Shown here piece by piece: positions 45,135 to 53,559 of a stretch of 64,000 nucleotides of DNA. Origin of the DNA: Palsa-883 sp963826975. Its GTDB lineage: Bacteria; Pseudomonadota; Alphaproteobacteria; Acetobacterales; Acetobacteraceae. The stretch's first letter is position 1; the number at the start of each line of letters is the position of its first letter. The translations under genes were made by a program, and so were the position numbers. The notes beneath the pieces were generated by a model, which was not told the origin of the DNA, searched no databases, and saw only the letters and a list, made by a program, of their open reading frames with translations. The stretch covers positions 1-64,000 of the forward strand of contig CAWGZJ010000028.1 in assembly GCA_963826975.1 (NCBI GenBank), in the 5' to 3' direction.

Positions 45135-45382
45135 TGTTGGAACTGCGCCCGGGTTGCGAATGCTGCGACCGCGATCTTCCGCCCAACAGTCTCGACGCGC
45201 GCATCTGTTCCTTCGAATGCACGTTCTGTGTGGGTTGCGCCGACGGCGTGCTGGGCGGAAGCTGCCCCAACTGCGGCGGCGAGTTGGTACGCCGCCCGGT
45301 ACGCCCCGCCGACAAACTCGCGCGCTTCCCCGCGTCGGTGGTGCGCAAGGTCAAGCCGCAGGAGTGCGTCGCCGTTGCTTGA
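45134..45382 (+). CDS. DUF1272 zinc-ribbon protein
   Basis: The product is 82 residues. The cysteine pattern CECCDRDLP, CSFECTFCVGCADGVLGGSC and CPNCGG is that of DUF1272, a predicted zinc-binding protein of unknown role. It starts inside the TGATG overlap with the dioxygenase gene, so they are cotranslated. Its function with ring-cleavage dioxygenases is not known to me. Confidence 0.88.
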   Translation: MLELRPGCECCDRDLPPNSLDARICSFECTFCVGCADGVLGGSCPNCGGELVRRPVRPADKLARFPASVVRKVKPQECVAVA

Positions 45383-45509
45383 ACGGAGGCTGATCAGATG
45401 CGGCTCCGCGACCCACCGACGGCCCAGGGGCCCGATACGCGTTCAGATTTGCGTTGTTCGGCTCAGGTGTGATCTTGCGCGAGACAGATCGGAACGGGTC
45501 GAATAGACG

Positions 45510-46076
45510 ATGCAGGAGCTGTCGAGAGCTGCCATCGAGGACGCATTCCACGAACTCGGGGAAATTCTGGCTCGGGCCGGAAAGACCGCGGATATCGCGG
45601 TCTATGGCGGCGCGGCAATCCTGCTTCAGTTCGAGGTGACGTTCCGCACCGCCGATGTCGACGCGCATGTCGAGTCAGGCGACCACGGCGCCCTCGTGCA
45701 GGCCGCCAGGGAGGTTGCCGAACGTCGTGGCTGGTTGCGCTCCTGGTTGAGCGAGGCCGTCACGATGTACTTGGGGCAGCCGGGTGGTACCGCGCTATAC
45801 GGCAGCTATCCGAGTGAAGCGCGTGTGGGTCTGCGCGTCTATGTCGCAAAGCCCGACTATCTTCTGGCGATGAAGCTGCGCGCCATGCGGATCGCCAGCC
45901 GTGACGAAGATGATGCCACACTGCTTGCCCGCGCCAGCAACATCACCACATTTGATGCGATGGTGAGCTTGCTCAACCGATACTTCCCGAAGGAGCCGCC
46001 GGACGCCCGTCGTGCCGCCATCGTTCGCCAGTTCGCGGAGACGTTGAATGCGGCATCATCCGACAACGCTGGCTGA
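45510..46076 (+). CDS. DUF6036-like nucleotidyltransferase-fold protein
   Basis: The product is 188 residues. DIAVYGGAAILLQFEVTFRT and ADVDAHVE look like the G-G/A and D-x-D nucleotidyltransferase motifs of DUF6036/AbiEii-like proteins; YLLAMKLRAMRIASRDEDDA is the typical following helix. Such proteins often form type IV toxin-antitoxin-like or anti-phage pairs. The next gene overlaps it by 29 bp and would be the partner. It is beside an IS element. The fold call is from motif resemblance only. Confidence 0.65.
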   Translation: MQELSRAAIEDAFHELGEILARAGKTADIAVYGGAAILLQFEVTFRTADVDAHVESGDHGALVQAAREVAERRGWLRSWLSEAVTMYLGQPGGTALYGSYPSEARVGLRVYVAKPDYLLAMKLRAMRIASRDEDDATLLARASNITTFDAMVSLLNRYFPKEPPDARRAAIVRQFAETLNAASSDNAG

Positions 46077-46461
46077 GGCCGTTGGGCTGTATCGCCAGTT
46101 TGGTGAAAGGCGCGAAGGTGTCTTTTCGGTCCTGCTCGATGAATTCCTCGACGCGTTCTACACCGAGACCGAGCCGTCACGGCGTCAGGCCATGATCGAC
46201 GAGGAGCCGCCCCGGGTTGGGGAGGAACGGCGCGATGCCTATGTCGGTGCGGTGGGCGAGCACCTTGCCCGCAGATGGGGCCTGCACATTCCGCCGTGGA
46301 CCGATGCACCGTGGCGCGAAGTGGCAGAGCCTTGGTTTGTCGGAATGATGGGCAAAGGTCTGTCCGGGATGCTGTTGGTCGAGAGTCCGATCGCGTTCAG
46401 GCGGCGGCGGATTTTTACCGAGGCGGAGCCCCTTCGACGCGCGCGGATGCCGGCCGATTGA
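46048..46461 (+). CDS. Hypothetical partner of the DUF6036-like gene
   Basis: The product is 137 residues, starting inside the upstream gene. It has PWTDAPWREVAEPWFVGMMG, then a distinctive tail LLVESPIAFRRRRIFTEAEP. I do not recognise a named domain, but the tail resembles short proteins often found next to DUF6036 nucleotidyltransferases. It could be the antitoxin or regulator of that pair. No signal or membrane span is visible. Confidence 0.55.
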   Translation: MRHHPTTLAEAVGLYRQFGERREGVFSVLLDEFLDAFYTETEPSRRQAMIDEEPPRVGEERRDAYVGAVGEHLARRWGLHIPPWTDAPWREVAEPWFVGMMGKGLSGMLLVESPIAFRRRRIFTEAEPLRRARMPAD

Positions 46462-46499
46462 CGTTTGATGCCGGCGGCCGAAAGTCCCGACTCTCCATC

Positions 46500-47824
46500 C
46501 GTCATGGCCGGCCTTCGCCACTGTTGTCCGGCATGTCAGTTGCATATCGGCAACTGGAGCTGATTTGCGGGTCCGAGAGGCTTTGGTGGTGGCGGGTGCC
46601 GCGGATCGAGCAACTCGCTGATTGCGCGCCGGACGAACAGATGGGTGCGCACGATCAGCAAGACCAATGCCGCGGCATAGGTTTGCGGCTGCGCCGCTTG
46701 CAGCATGCGGACCAGCAAATAAGCGATGAACGCCACGGCGATCTGGCTGCGGATCGCATTCTCACTGCTGCCCATGAACCGGCTGATCTTCAGGTTCTGC
46801 TTGATCCACTTAAAGAACAGCTCGATCTGCCAGCGCTCCTTGTAGAGAGCTGCAATCTCCTCGGCCGGGCTGCTCAGGTCGTTGGTGAACAGCCGCAGCA
46901 CCTTGCCGGTGTCGATGCGGATCGTCACCGCACGGCCGGTTTGACTGAACGGATTGCGTCGGCTGAAGCAGAGCCGAACCGGCAGCAGGCCCACCTGGTC
47001 GGACAGCACGACCCCGCCTGGAGCGACCGGGCGCGACTGCGCCTCGCGCAGCGGCGTGTTGGTCTTCAGCCGGGTGACGAAGCTGCAGCCGGCGGCTGCC
47101 AGCCCGGCCCACCAGGCGAAGTCGTAGTAGCCGAGATCGAACACATAGGTGGCACCCGGCTCGATCGGCAGCAGGTCCTTGGCGGCGGTGATGTCGTTGA
47201 TGCGGGCCGGGGTGATGTCGAAATAGACCGGCTTCTGCGCGGCCGGGTCATAGACCACGTGCAGCTTGGCGGCCACGGTGCCTTTGTGCAGTCCGAGCCA
47301 GTGCTGCATGCGCTGACCGACGTTGAGCTGGGTGGCATCGATCAGCCGAACGGCGGCCTTGATCACACGTCGCAGGGTGCGGCTGAGCTGGCCGATCAGT
47401 TCCCGCAGCAGATCGAAGAACAGCTCCGCCGGTCTCGCCCGCACCGCATCGGAGAGAGTGGAACGGGCCGGCGCCTTGCCGCCGAGCAAGCGCAGCGCGC
47501 CGGAGTTCGGCGCCAGCGCCGCGATCACCGGACGCAGCCCCTGATGGCCGCCGAGGCTGCCAGCCAGCATGGCGAGGAACTGTTGGCGGCTGGTGAACCC
47601 GCGCTGGTCGTCGTCAGTGCCGTGCTGGCGGACATGATGCTCGAAGCGGTGCCAGGGAAACTGCTGGACGATTTGTTCGAACACGGTAGCTTTGTGGCGC
47701 ATGGCATTGGCTCTCGCTGCGGTGGATAACGTTGGCGAACGTCTCCTTCGCAGTAGAATCAATGCCGTGCGCGAGTACAAGCATAAAATGTGCCGGACAG
47801 TAGTGGCCTTCGCCGGCCATGACG
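46500..47824 (-). mobile_element. IS4-family insertion sequence (~1.3 kb)
   Basis: Inverted ends are visible: CGTCATGGCCGG at 46500-46511 and CCGGCCATGACG at 47813-47824, with similarity continuing inward (GCCACTGTTGTCCGGCA versus the inverse of TGCCGGACAGTAGTGGC) over about 35 bp with several mismatches. One transposase gene fills the interior. I see no direct target duplication next to the ends. Confidence 0.85.
46536..47702 (-). CDS. IS4-family transposase with N-terminal DUF4372
   Basis: The product is 388 residues. The N-terminal DUF4372 part reads MRHKATVFEQIVQQFPWHRF. The DDE residues are in RLIDATQLNV, VFDLGYYDFAWW and the YREK-like YKERWQIELFFKWIKQNLKI. The frame is intact, so the element may be active. 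Start 47702 is the family start; the frame upstream to 47780 runs through the inverted repeat. It lies within the IS at 46500-47824. Confidence 0.93.
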   Translation of the reverse strand: MRHKATVFEQIVQQFPWHRFEHHVRQHGTDDDQRGFTSRQQFLAMLAGSLGGHQGLRPVIAALAPNSGALRLLGGKAPARSTLSDAVRARPAELFFDLLRELIGQLSRTLRRVIKAAVRLIDATQLNVGQRMQHWLGLHKGTVAAKLHVVYDPAAQKPVYFDITPARINDITAAKDLLPIEPGATYVFDLGYYDFAWWAGLAAAGCSFVTRLKTNTPLREAQSRPVAPGGVVLSDQVGLLPVRLCFSRRNPFSQTGRAVTIRIDTGKVLRLFTNDLSSPAEEIAALYKERWQIELFFKWIKQNLKISRFMGSSENAIRSQIAVAFIAYLLVRMLQAAQPQTYAAALVLLIVRTHLFVRRAISELLDPRHPPPPKPLGPANQLQLPICN

Positions 47825-47870
47825 AGTTGGAAACACTACCAGCCGTACCGACTCACCAATGGCTGCGAAG

Positions 47871-49922
47871 CTACAAATCCTTGACCAACCGCAGCGCATC
47901 ATAGATCGCGGCGTGGATGTTGCGGCTGGCGACCGCGTCGCCGATGCGGAACAACTGAAACTGTCCCGCCGGGTTACGCACCACCTCCTGCCGCCGCCCG
48001 GCCAGCAGCGCCGCGTGGTCGATCTCCCCCAGGTTGCGCGACAACGGGCGCAGCGCGTCGTACAGGTCGGTCGGAGGCAAGGTACCGTGCTCCACCACCA
48101 CCTGATCGACAATGCGCTCGAACCGTTCCGGTCCGTGATCGGAGCCCACAACCGCACATAGCGCATTGCCCTCGCGCCGCACCGACAGCAACCGCGCGTT
48201 GATGGTGACGCGCACCCCGTGGCGATGGAACGCCGCCGCATACAGCGTGTGGTTCATGCCGCCCATCTCCGGGGCGAAATACCGTTCCGGCGAAACGATC
48301 TCCACCGCGCTGCCGGCCTCGGCAAGCAGTTCGGCGGTCTGCATCGCCTGATGCCCACCATTGTCGTCAAACACCAGCACGCGCGCGGCCGGCGCCACGC
48401 TGCCTGACATGATATCCCAGGTTGAAACGACCAGATCGTTGCCTTCCGCCAGCACCGAGGTATTCGGCACGCCGCCGGTCGCCAGGATGACCACGTCCGG
48501 CGCCCGCGCCAGCACCTCGGCCTCGCCCGCATAAACCGAGAACTGCGGTCGCACGCCGGCGGCCTCCAGCCGCTGCATCCGCCAGTCCACGATGCCGATC
48601 AGTTCCTTGCGCCGCGCCAGGCGGCAGGCGAGCAGGATCTGGCCGCCGGGTTGCGCGGCCGCCTCGAACAGCGCGACCTCGTGGCCACGCGCGGCGGCGA
48701 CTCGCGCCGCTTCCAACCCGCCCGGACCGGCGCCCACCACGACGATCTTTCGACGCTGCCCCTCAGAGTGCGCGACAACGTGCGGCATCGTCGCCTCGCG
48801 CCCTGTCGCGGCGTTGTGCACGCACACAGCGTCGTTGCCCTCGTAAATTCGATCGAGGCAATAGGTCGCGCCCACGCAGGGCCGAATCTCCGTCTCACGC
48901 CCTTCGGCCAGCAGCCGCGCAATGTGTGGTTCGGCGATGTGCGCACGCGTCATGCCGACCATGTCGAGCTTGCCCGAAACGACCGCGTGCCGCGCTGTCG
49001 CGACATCCTGGATGCGCGCCGCGTGGAACACCGGGAAGCGCGTCGCGGCCCGCACCTCGCCGACGAAATCCAGATGCGGCGCCGTGCGCATCCCCATGAT
49101 CGGGATCACCTGTGTCAACGCTGCGTCGGTGTCCATGTGGCCGCGGATCACGTTGAGGAAATCCACCTGCCCGGTCGCCACCAGGCGGCGGGCGATCTCG
49201 ATGCCTTCAGCGCGCGACAGGCCGATGTCCCAGTCCTCATCCGCCACCATGCGTACGCCGACGATGAAGCGCGGATCGGTCGCCGCGCGCACCGCGTCCA
49301 ACACCTGGCGGATGAAGCGCAGCCGGTTGTCCAGGGTGCCACCGTAGTCGTCATCACGCTGGTTGGTGGCCGGCGACCAGAACTGGTCGGGCAAATGCCC
49401 GTAGGCCTCGATCTCGATCCCATCCAGCCCGGCCGCCTCCATCCGCGCTGCGGCCGTGGCGTAATCGGCAACGATGCGCGCGATGTCCCAGTCTTCCAGC
49501 GCCTTGGGGAACGCCCGATGCGCCGCCTCGCGCACGGGCGAGGGCGCCAGCACCGGCAGCCAGTCAGCCTTGTTCCACACCGTCCGCCGCCCGAGATGCG
49601 TGATCTGGATCATCACCGCCGCGCCATGCGCGTGGCAGTCGTCCGCCAGCCGGCGCATCCACGGCACGATCTCGTCCTTGTAGGCGAGCAGGTTGCCGAA
49701 CACCGGCGGCGAGTCCGGCGAGACCACCGCCGAGCCAGCGGTCATCGTCAGCGCGATGCCGCCCTTGGCCTTCTCCACGTGATACAACCGGTAGCGGTCC
49801 TTCGGCATGCCGTCCTCGGAATAGAACGGCTCGTGCGAGGTGCTCATCAGCCGATTGCGCAACGTCAGGTGGCGGAGCTGGAACGGTTGCAGCAGCGGAT
49901 CGGTGGTTGCGGCGGCGCTCAT
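47871..49922 (-). CDS. Old-yellow-enzyme/FAD fusion oxidoreductase (TMADH/2,4-dienoyl-CoA reductase type)
   Basis: The product is 683 residues. The N-terminal FMN barrel (about 1-340) has LTLRNRLMSTSHEPFYSEDG, HGAAVMIQITHLGRR, GIEIEAYGHLPDQFWSP and DYGGTLDNRLRF. A 4Fe-4S region reads RPCVGATYCLD with Cys again in DAVCVHN, one spacing unlike the usual CxxCxxxC. The C-terminal half has FAD/NAD loops VVVGAGPGGLEAARVAA and VLVFDDNGG. Known members act on dimethyl- or trimethylamine, dienoyl-CoA or stachydrine. The substrate is unknown. It stands between the IS and the toxin-antitoxin pair. Confidence 0.9.
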   Translation of the reverse strand: MSAAATTDPLLQPFQLRHLTLRNRLMSTSHEPFYSEDGMPKDRYRLYHVEKAKGGIALTMTAGSAVVSPDSPPVFGNLLAYKDEIVPWMRRLADDCHAHGAAVMIQITHLGRRTVWNKADWLPVLAPSPVREAAHRAFPKALEDWDIARIVADYATAAARMEAAGLDGIEIEAYGHLPDQFWSPATNQRDDDYGGTLDNRLRFIRQVLDAVRAATDPRFIVGVRMVADEDWDIGLSRAEGIEIARRLVATGQVDFLNVIRGHMDTDAALTQVIPIMGMRTAPHLDFVGEVRAATRFPVFHAARIQDVATARHAVVSGKLDMVGMTRAHIAEPHIARLLAEGRETEIRPCVGATYCLDRIYEGNDAVCVHNAATGREATMPHVVAHSEGQRRKIVVVGAGPGGLEAARVAAARGHEVALFEAAAQPGGQILLACRLARRKELIGIVDWRMQRLEAAGVRPQFSVYAGEAEVLARAPDVVILATGGVPNTSVLAEGNDLVVSTWDIMSGSVAPAARVLVFDDNGGHQAMQTAELLAEAGSAVEIVSPERYFAPEMGGMNHTLYAAAFHRHGVRVTINARLLSVRREGNALCAVVGSDHGPERFERIVDQVVVEHGTLPPTDLYDALRPLSRNLGEIDHAALLAGRRQEVVRNPAGQFQLFRIGDAVASRNIHAAIYDALRLVKDL

Positions 49923-50104
49923 CGATGGTGGTCCCGTTGGTTCAGCCCGATGATAGCAGCCACGCTCCACGGCCGCCTCAAGTTCGGCATCCTTCCCTCA
50001 TGGGCGTTCGACATCACGCTTGGGGCGGACGAGAGGATCGACGCGGAAGAAAGCCGCCCCGATGCACGACCAGCCACGCGCCTGGGTTGACGATTGCCAT
50101 CCAT

Positions 50105-50123
50105 GGTAGGATTTTGTCCTACC
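50105..50123. promoter_or_regulatory. Operator-like palindrome before the ParD/ParE pair
   Basis: GGTAGGA at 50105-50111 and TCCTACC at 50117-50123 form a perfect inverted repeat with a 5-bp centre, 17 bp before the antitoxin ATG. This is the expected site for autorepression by a CopG/ParD-type antitoxin. Confidence 0.6.
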
Positions 50124-50140
50124 TCTGCTCGAAGCTCTCC

Positions 50141-50425
50141 ATGCAAAGGGCTGAAAAGATCTCCATCACCCTTCCACCCGCCATGCTTCGCCTGCTGCGC
50201 GAGGCCGTCGCCGAAGGCGAATACGCCTCCACCAGTGAGGCATTGCGCGACGCCGTCCGCACCTGGCACCGCCAGCGCTTGGAGGATACCGAGCGCATGG
50301 CCGCCTTGCGCGCCCGGACCCAGCAGTCGATCGCTGACCCGGCACCCGCTCTGTCCGAGGCGGAAGCTGATGCCCGGCTCGCGGCTTTGTTCGCCGCGTC
50401 CGGCGCCGGCGATGCCTCGCTTTGA
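50141..50425 (+). CDS. ParD-like (CopG/RHH) antitoxin
   Basis: The product is 94 residues. The ribbon-helix-helix start RAEKISITLPPAMLRLLREA and YASTSEALRDAVRTWHRQR is typical of ParD; the acidic, Ala-rich C-terminus would wrap the toxin. It overlaps the ParE-like gene by 14 bp. The start at 50141 is family-typical and follows a perfect palindrome. ParD neutralises ParE and represses its own promoter. Confidence 0.88.
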   Translation: MQRAEKISITLPPAMLRLLREAVAEGEYASTSEALRDAVRTWHRQRLEDTERMAALRARTQQSIADPAPALSEAEADARLAALFAASGAGDASL

Positions 50426-50741
50426 GCTGCGCTATCGCCCGGCCGCGATCGCCGACCTCGAGGACATCTTCCGCGGAGTGCTGCGCGTCAGCGCGAGCCC
50501 AGTCGTCGCCCGCCGTTATGTCGAACGCATCCGCGCGCGCTGCCGGCTGATCCCAACTCTGCCGCTTGCCGGCCGTCCGCGCGATGATCTCGCACCCGGC
50601 CTGCGCACCGTCCCGTTCGAACGGCGTGCCGTGATCGTCTACCGGGTCATCGACACGACAGTGGAAATTACCAACGTTTTCCATGGCAGCCGGGACTATG
50701 CTGCGCTGTATCGTCGCGGAGAGGCCGACACGGACGCCTGA
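50412..50741 (+). CDS. ParE/RelE-family toxin
   Basis: The product is 109 residues. It shows FELRYRPAAIADLEDIFRGV, ARRYVERIRARCRLIPTLPL, AGRPRDDLAPGLRTVPFERR and AVIVYRVIDTTVEITNVFHG, the full ParE fold. ParE poisons DNA gyrase; RelE relatives cut mRNA. The start overlaps the antitoxin stop, so translation is coupled. Its C-terminus runs 15 residues past the last strand. Confidence 0.88.
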   Translation: MPRFELRYRPAAIADLEDIFRGVLRVSASPVVARRYVERIRARCRLIPTLPLAGRPRDDLAPGLRTVPFERRAVIVYRVIDTTVEITNVFHGSRDYAALYRRGEADTDA

Positions 50742-50826
50742 CACAGTGTCCCGCCGCCTCCGCGGCGCGGACTGCGCACAAAATGCCACACGGTGCCGCT
50801 TGCACTGACCGCCCCTCCCGGGCCTG

Positions 50827-52392
50827 ATGGCGCGGGCTTCAGAGGGCGCGGCAGTGCCACAGACGCAGGCAGCCGGCGAAGCACGCTTCGTGACCGGCAA
50901 CATCATGCACCACGTCGTGGTCATGGCCGGGACCGGGGCGATCGGGCTGATCGCGGTCTTCGCCGTCGATCTGCTGAACCTCTTTTACATCTCCCTGCTC
51001 GGCCAGAGGCCGATCGCCGCGGCGATCGGCTTCGCCGGCGTCGTCGGCTTCTTCCAGACCTCGGTGCTGATCGGTCTGACCATCGGTGTCAGCGCCGTGG
51101 TCGCGCGCAGCATCGGTGCCGACGCGGCGCCGGCCTCGCGGCACATTGCCGGCACCGGCCTTGCGCTGATGGTGCTGGCGGGGCTGGTCGTCGGCCTCGG
51201 CACCGTGGCCTTGCTCGGCCCGATCCTGGACGCGCTCCGTGCCACCGACGATACGCGGCGTCTTGCCGCGAGTTTCCTGGTAATAACCTCGCCTTTTCTG
51301 CCACTGCTCGCAGCGGGAATGTGCTGTTCCGGATTGCTCCGCTGCATCGGCGACGCAAACCGGGCGATGAACGTCACGCTGTTCGCGGCCCTCGCCACCG
51401 CGGTGATGGACCCGGCACTGATCTTCGGCCTGCATCTCGGCCTGCCAGGGGCTGCGATCAGCACGGTGCTGTCCCGCTGCGTACTGGCAACGCTGGGCTG
51501 GCGGGGGGCGGCACGACGGCACGATCTGATCGCCCGTCCGTCGCCTCAGGCCCTGGCCGGTGACGTCGTCGCCATCTTCCGTGTCGCCGGCCCTGCCCTG
51601 CTCACCAACTTCGCGACGCCGGTCGGCGCCGCCTATGTTACCCGCAGCATGGCAGTCTTCGGTCCCGATGCGGTGGCCGGCCAGGCGACGATCGACCGCA
51701 TCTCCCCGGTCGCGTTCGGGCTGGTTTATGCGTTGAGCGGCGCGGTCGGTCCGATTATCGCACAGAATGTCGGCGCCGCTCGACTGGATCGTGTGCGCGA
51801 GGCCTTGCGTGACAGCTTTGCCTTTGTGGCGGTAACCGTGCTTGCGGCTTGGGCGATACTTGCGCTGGCGCAGGGGCTGGTGGTTCGCGCCTTCTCCGCC
51901 GGCGGCCTGACGGCAGAACTCGTGCATCTGTTCTGCTCCTGGCTCGCCGCCGGATTCCTGTTCACTGGCGCGCTGTTCGTCGCCAACGCCGCCTTCAACA
52001 ATCTTGGCTATCCGGTGCTTTCGACGGTGTTCAATTGGGGCCGCGCCACCCTCGGCACGATCCCCTTCGTCACCTACGGCGCATATTTCGGGCCGGTCGG
52101 TTTGTTGATTGGCCAGGCCGCCGGCTCGGTGATCTTCGGCACGCTGGCGGTGATCACCGCCTTCCGCGTTGTCAACGGCTGGGCAGCACCACCGGTCGGC
52201 CCGGCAATGCCATGGCGATCCCCGCCGGCACCGGCAACGCCGCCCTCGCGGCCCTCGCGGTTCGCCCCTGGCGGAACTGGCACCTGCCGACGCACCTGCC
52301 CATTCGCCGGCACACACATGGCGCCGGGTGAAGCAAAGCCCCGGGGTGAAGCACGGCCTCCATCGCGCCAGTTCCTCAGCGCCAAAGATTGA
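50827..52392 (+). CDS. MATE-family multidrug/Na+-coupled exporter
   Basis: The product is 521 residues with about twelve membrane spans arranged as two similar halves. Family features are VDLLNLFYISLLGQRPIAAA, GLTIGVSAVVARSIGAD, MCCSGLLRCIGDANRAMNVT and ALSGAVGPIIAQNVGAARLD. It exports cationic drugs or metabolites against Na+ or H+. The last ~60 residues after AFRVVNGWAAPP are Pro/Arg/Gly-rich and unlike MATE ends, so the true stop may be displaced by an unseen indel near 52180-52210. No regulator is adjacent. Confidence 0.87.
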   Translation: MARASEGAAVPQTQAAGEARFVTGNIMHHVVVMAGTGAIGLIAVFAVDLLNLFYISLLGQRPIAAAIGFAGVVGFFQTSVLIGLTIGVSAVVARSIGADAAPASRHIAGTGLALMVLAGLVVGLGTVALLGPILDALRATDDTRRLAASFLVITSPFLPLLAAGMCCSGLLRCIGDANRAMNVTLFAALATAVMDPALIFGLHLGLPGAAISTVLSRCVLATLGWRGAARRHDLIARPSPQALAGDVVAIFRVAGPALLTNFATPVGAAYVTRSMAVFGPDAVAGQATIDRISPVAFGLVYALSGAVGPIIAQNVGAARLDRVREALRDSFAFVAVTVLAAWAILALAQGLVVRAFSAGGLTAELVHLFCSWLAAGFLFTGALFVANAAFNNLGYPVLSTVFNWGRATLGTIPFVTYGAYFGPVGLLIGQAAGSVIFGTLAVITAFRVVNGWAAPPVGPAMPWRSPPAPATPPSRPSRFAPGGTGTCRRTCPFAGTHMAPGEAKPRGEARPPSRQFLSAKD

Positions 52393-52483
52393 CGCGGCGC
52401 TCGTCCGCCCCTGGCCCAGTCGCTTTGGCATGGTACATGATGGGGAACCGCAGCACGCGACACCAGACGCAAGGGGTTCATCG

Positions 52484-53317
52484 ATGCTGAGCACCGCCGA
52501 CATCACCCGCTACGCCGCCGACGGCTACCTGCCCGGCCGTCCCTTGCTCACCGCCGAGGAAACCGCCTACTACCGCGCCGGCTGCGAGCGCGGTTGCGGC
52601 CCCGTGGTGACGACCACCGGCCGCCGCCAATCCAGCAACCGCGTAAAACCCTACTTGCTGTTCCCCTGGGCCGCCGCGCTGGTGCGCCACGCGCGCATCC
52701 TCGACTGCGTCGAATCGCTGATCGGCCCCGACCTTATGGTGTTCCACACCACGGTCTGGCTGAAGGAACCCCACAGCGAGACCTTCGTCCCTTGGCACCA
52801 GGACGGCACCTATTTCGGCCTCGCCCCGTTCGAACACGTCACCGCCTGGGTTGCGCTGACCAATTCCACGCCGGAGAACGGCTGCGTCCAGATCATCCCC
52901 CACTCCCACACCACCGGCCAACGCCCGCATTTCGACCAGCCGGACCCGAAGGCCATGCTGTCGCGCGGCCAGACGTTGGCCGAGCCGATCGACGAAACCC
53001 GCGCCGTGCCACTGGACCTCACCGCCGGCGAGGTATCGTTCCACCACACGCTGGCCTACCACCGCTCCGGGATAAACCGCACCGCCGAGCGCCGCATCGG
53101 CATCGGCATCAGCTACATCCCGACCCGCGTGCGCCATGTCGGCACCACGCGCCTGTCCGCCACCCTGGTCCGCGGCACCGACACCTACAACCACTTCGAC
53201 CACGAACCGGCCCCGCTGGCCGACGAGGACGCCGCCGCGTTACATGCCCACGCGGACTCCATCGGCCGCTTCTGGACGGCCTCGGAGAACATCCCGGCCA
53301 TGGCGCTAATGCACTGA
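52484..53317 (+). CDS. Phytanoyl-CoA dioxygenase (PhyH)-family oxygenase
   Basis: The product is 277 residues. Fe(II) ligands are His105 and Asp107 in FVPWHQDGTYFG and a distal His in YHRSGINRT (193). The motif STPENGCVQIIPHSHTTGQ is typical of the PhyH family. These 2OG enzymes hydroxylate fatty acyl-CoAs, ectoine, halogenated or other small molecules; this subgroup is often annotated as chlorinating-enzyme-like or as small-molecule hydroxylases. It lies just before the LLM-ABC operon but is separated from it by a family A repeat and a sigma-54 promoter. Confidence 0.9.
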   Translation: MLSTADITRYAADGYLPGRPLLTAEETAYYRAGCERGCGPVVTTTGRRQSSNRVKPYLLFPWAAALVRHARILDCVESLIGPDLMVFHTTVWLKEPHSETFVPWHQDGTYFGLAPFEHVTAWVALTNSTPENGCVQIIPHSHTTGQRPHFDQPDPKAMLSRGQTLAEPIDETRAVPLDLTAGEVSFHHTLAYHRSGINRTAERRIGIGISYIPTRVRHVGTTRLSATLVRGTDTYNHFDHEPAPLADEDAAALHAHADSIGRFWTASENIPAMALMH

Positions 53318-53364
53318 TCCGCGGCACCCTGCCCACCAAAGCGGCGGGTGGCAGTGCGTTTCTT

Positions 53365-53469
53365 CTCCCCCTCCCCTTGAGGGAGGGGGGTGGGGGGAGG
53401 GGTCGAGCCCGCACCGACCGTGGGGTTTTGACCCCTCCCCCAACCCCCTCCCTCAAGGTGGAGGGGGAG
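53365..53469. repeat. Intergenic repeat, family A (inverted pair)
   Basis: CTCCCCCTCCCCTTGAGGGA and the inverse CCCTCCCTCAAGGTGGAGGG face each other, with GGGGGGAGGGGTCGAGCCCG between. It follows the PhyH gene and precedes a sigma-54 promoter; it may end the PhyH transcript. Confidence 0.75.
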
Positions 53470-53487
53470 ACAAAATCCCCCTACCCT

Positions 53488-53503
53488 CGGCACATCGATT
53501 GCA
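53488..53503 (+). promoter_or_regulatory. Sigma-54 (RpoN) promoter for the LLM-ABC operon
   Basis: CGGCAC-ATCGA-TTGCA has the invariant GG and GC 12 bp apart and one change from TGGCAC-N5-TTGCA. The -12 element is 57 bp before ATG 53560. With the sites at 20495 and 20549 it suggests a common RpoN regulon. Confidence 0.6.
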
Positions 53504-53559
53504 TCTAAAATCCCCCACTGGGAACGCGTCCGTGCACTCGCGAGCAAAGGAGCGGGCCG

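Noticed and set aside
50839..52506. 555-codon minus-strand open frame opposite the MATE gene
   Set aside because: It is rich in Arg/Gln/Gly with no motifs; the plus strand encodes clear membrane helices.
53365..53469. Facing repeats considered as insertion-sequence ends or CRISPR units
   Set aside because: No transposase or spacers lie between; the element is one of six family A intergenic copies.
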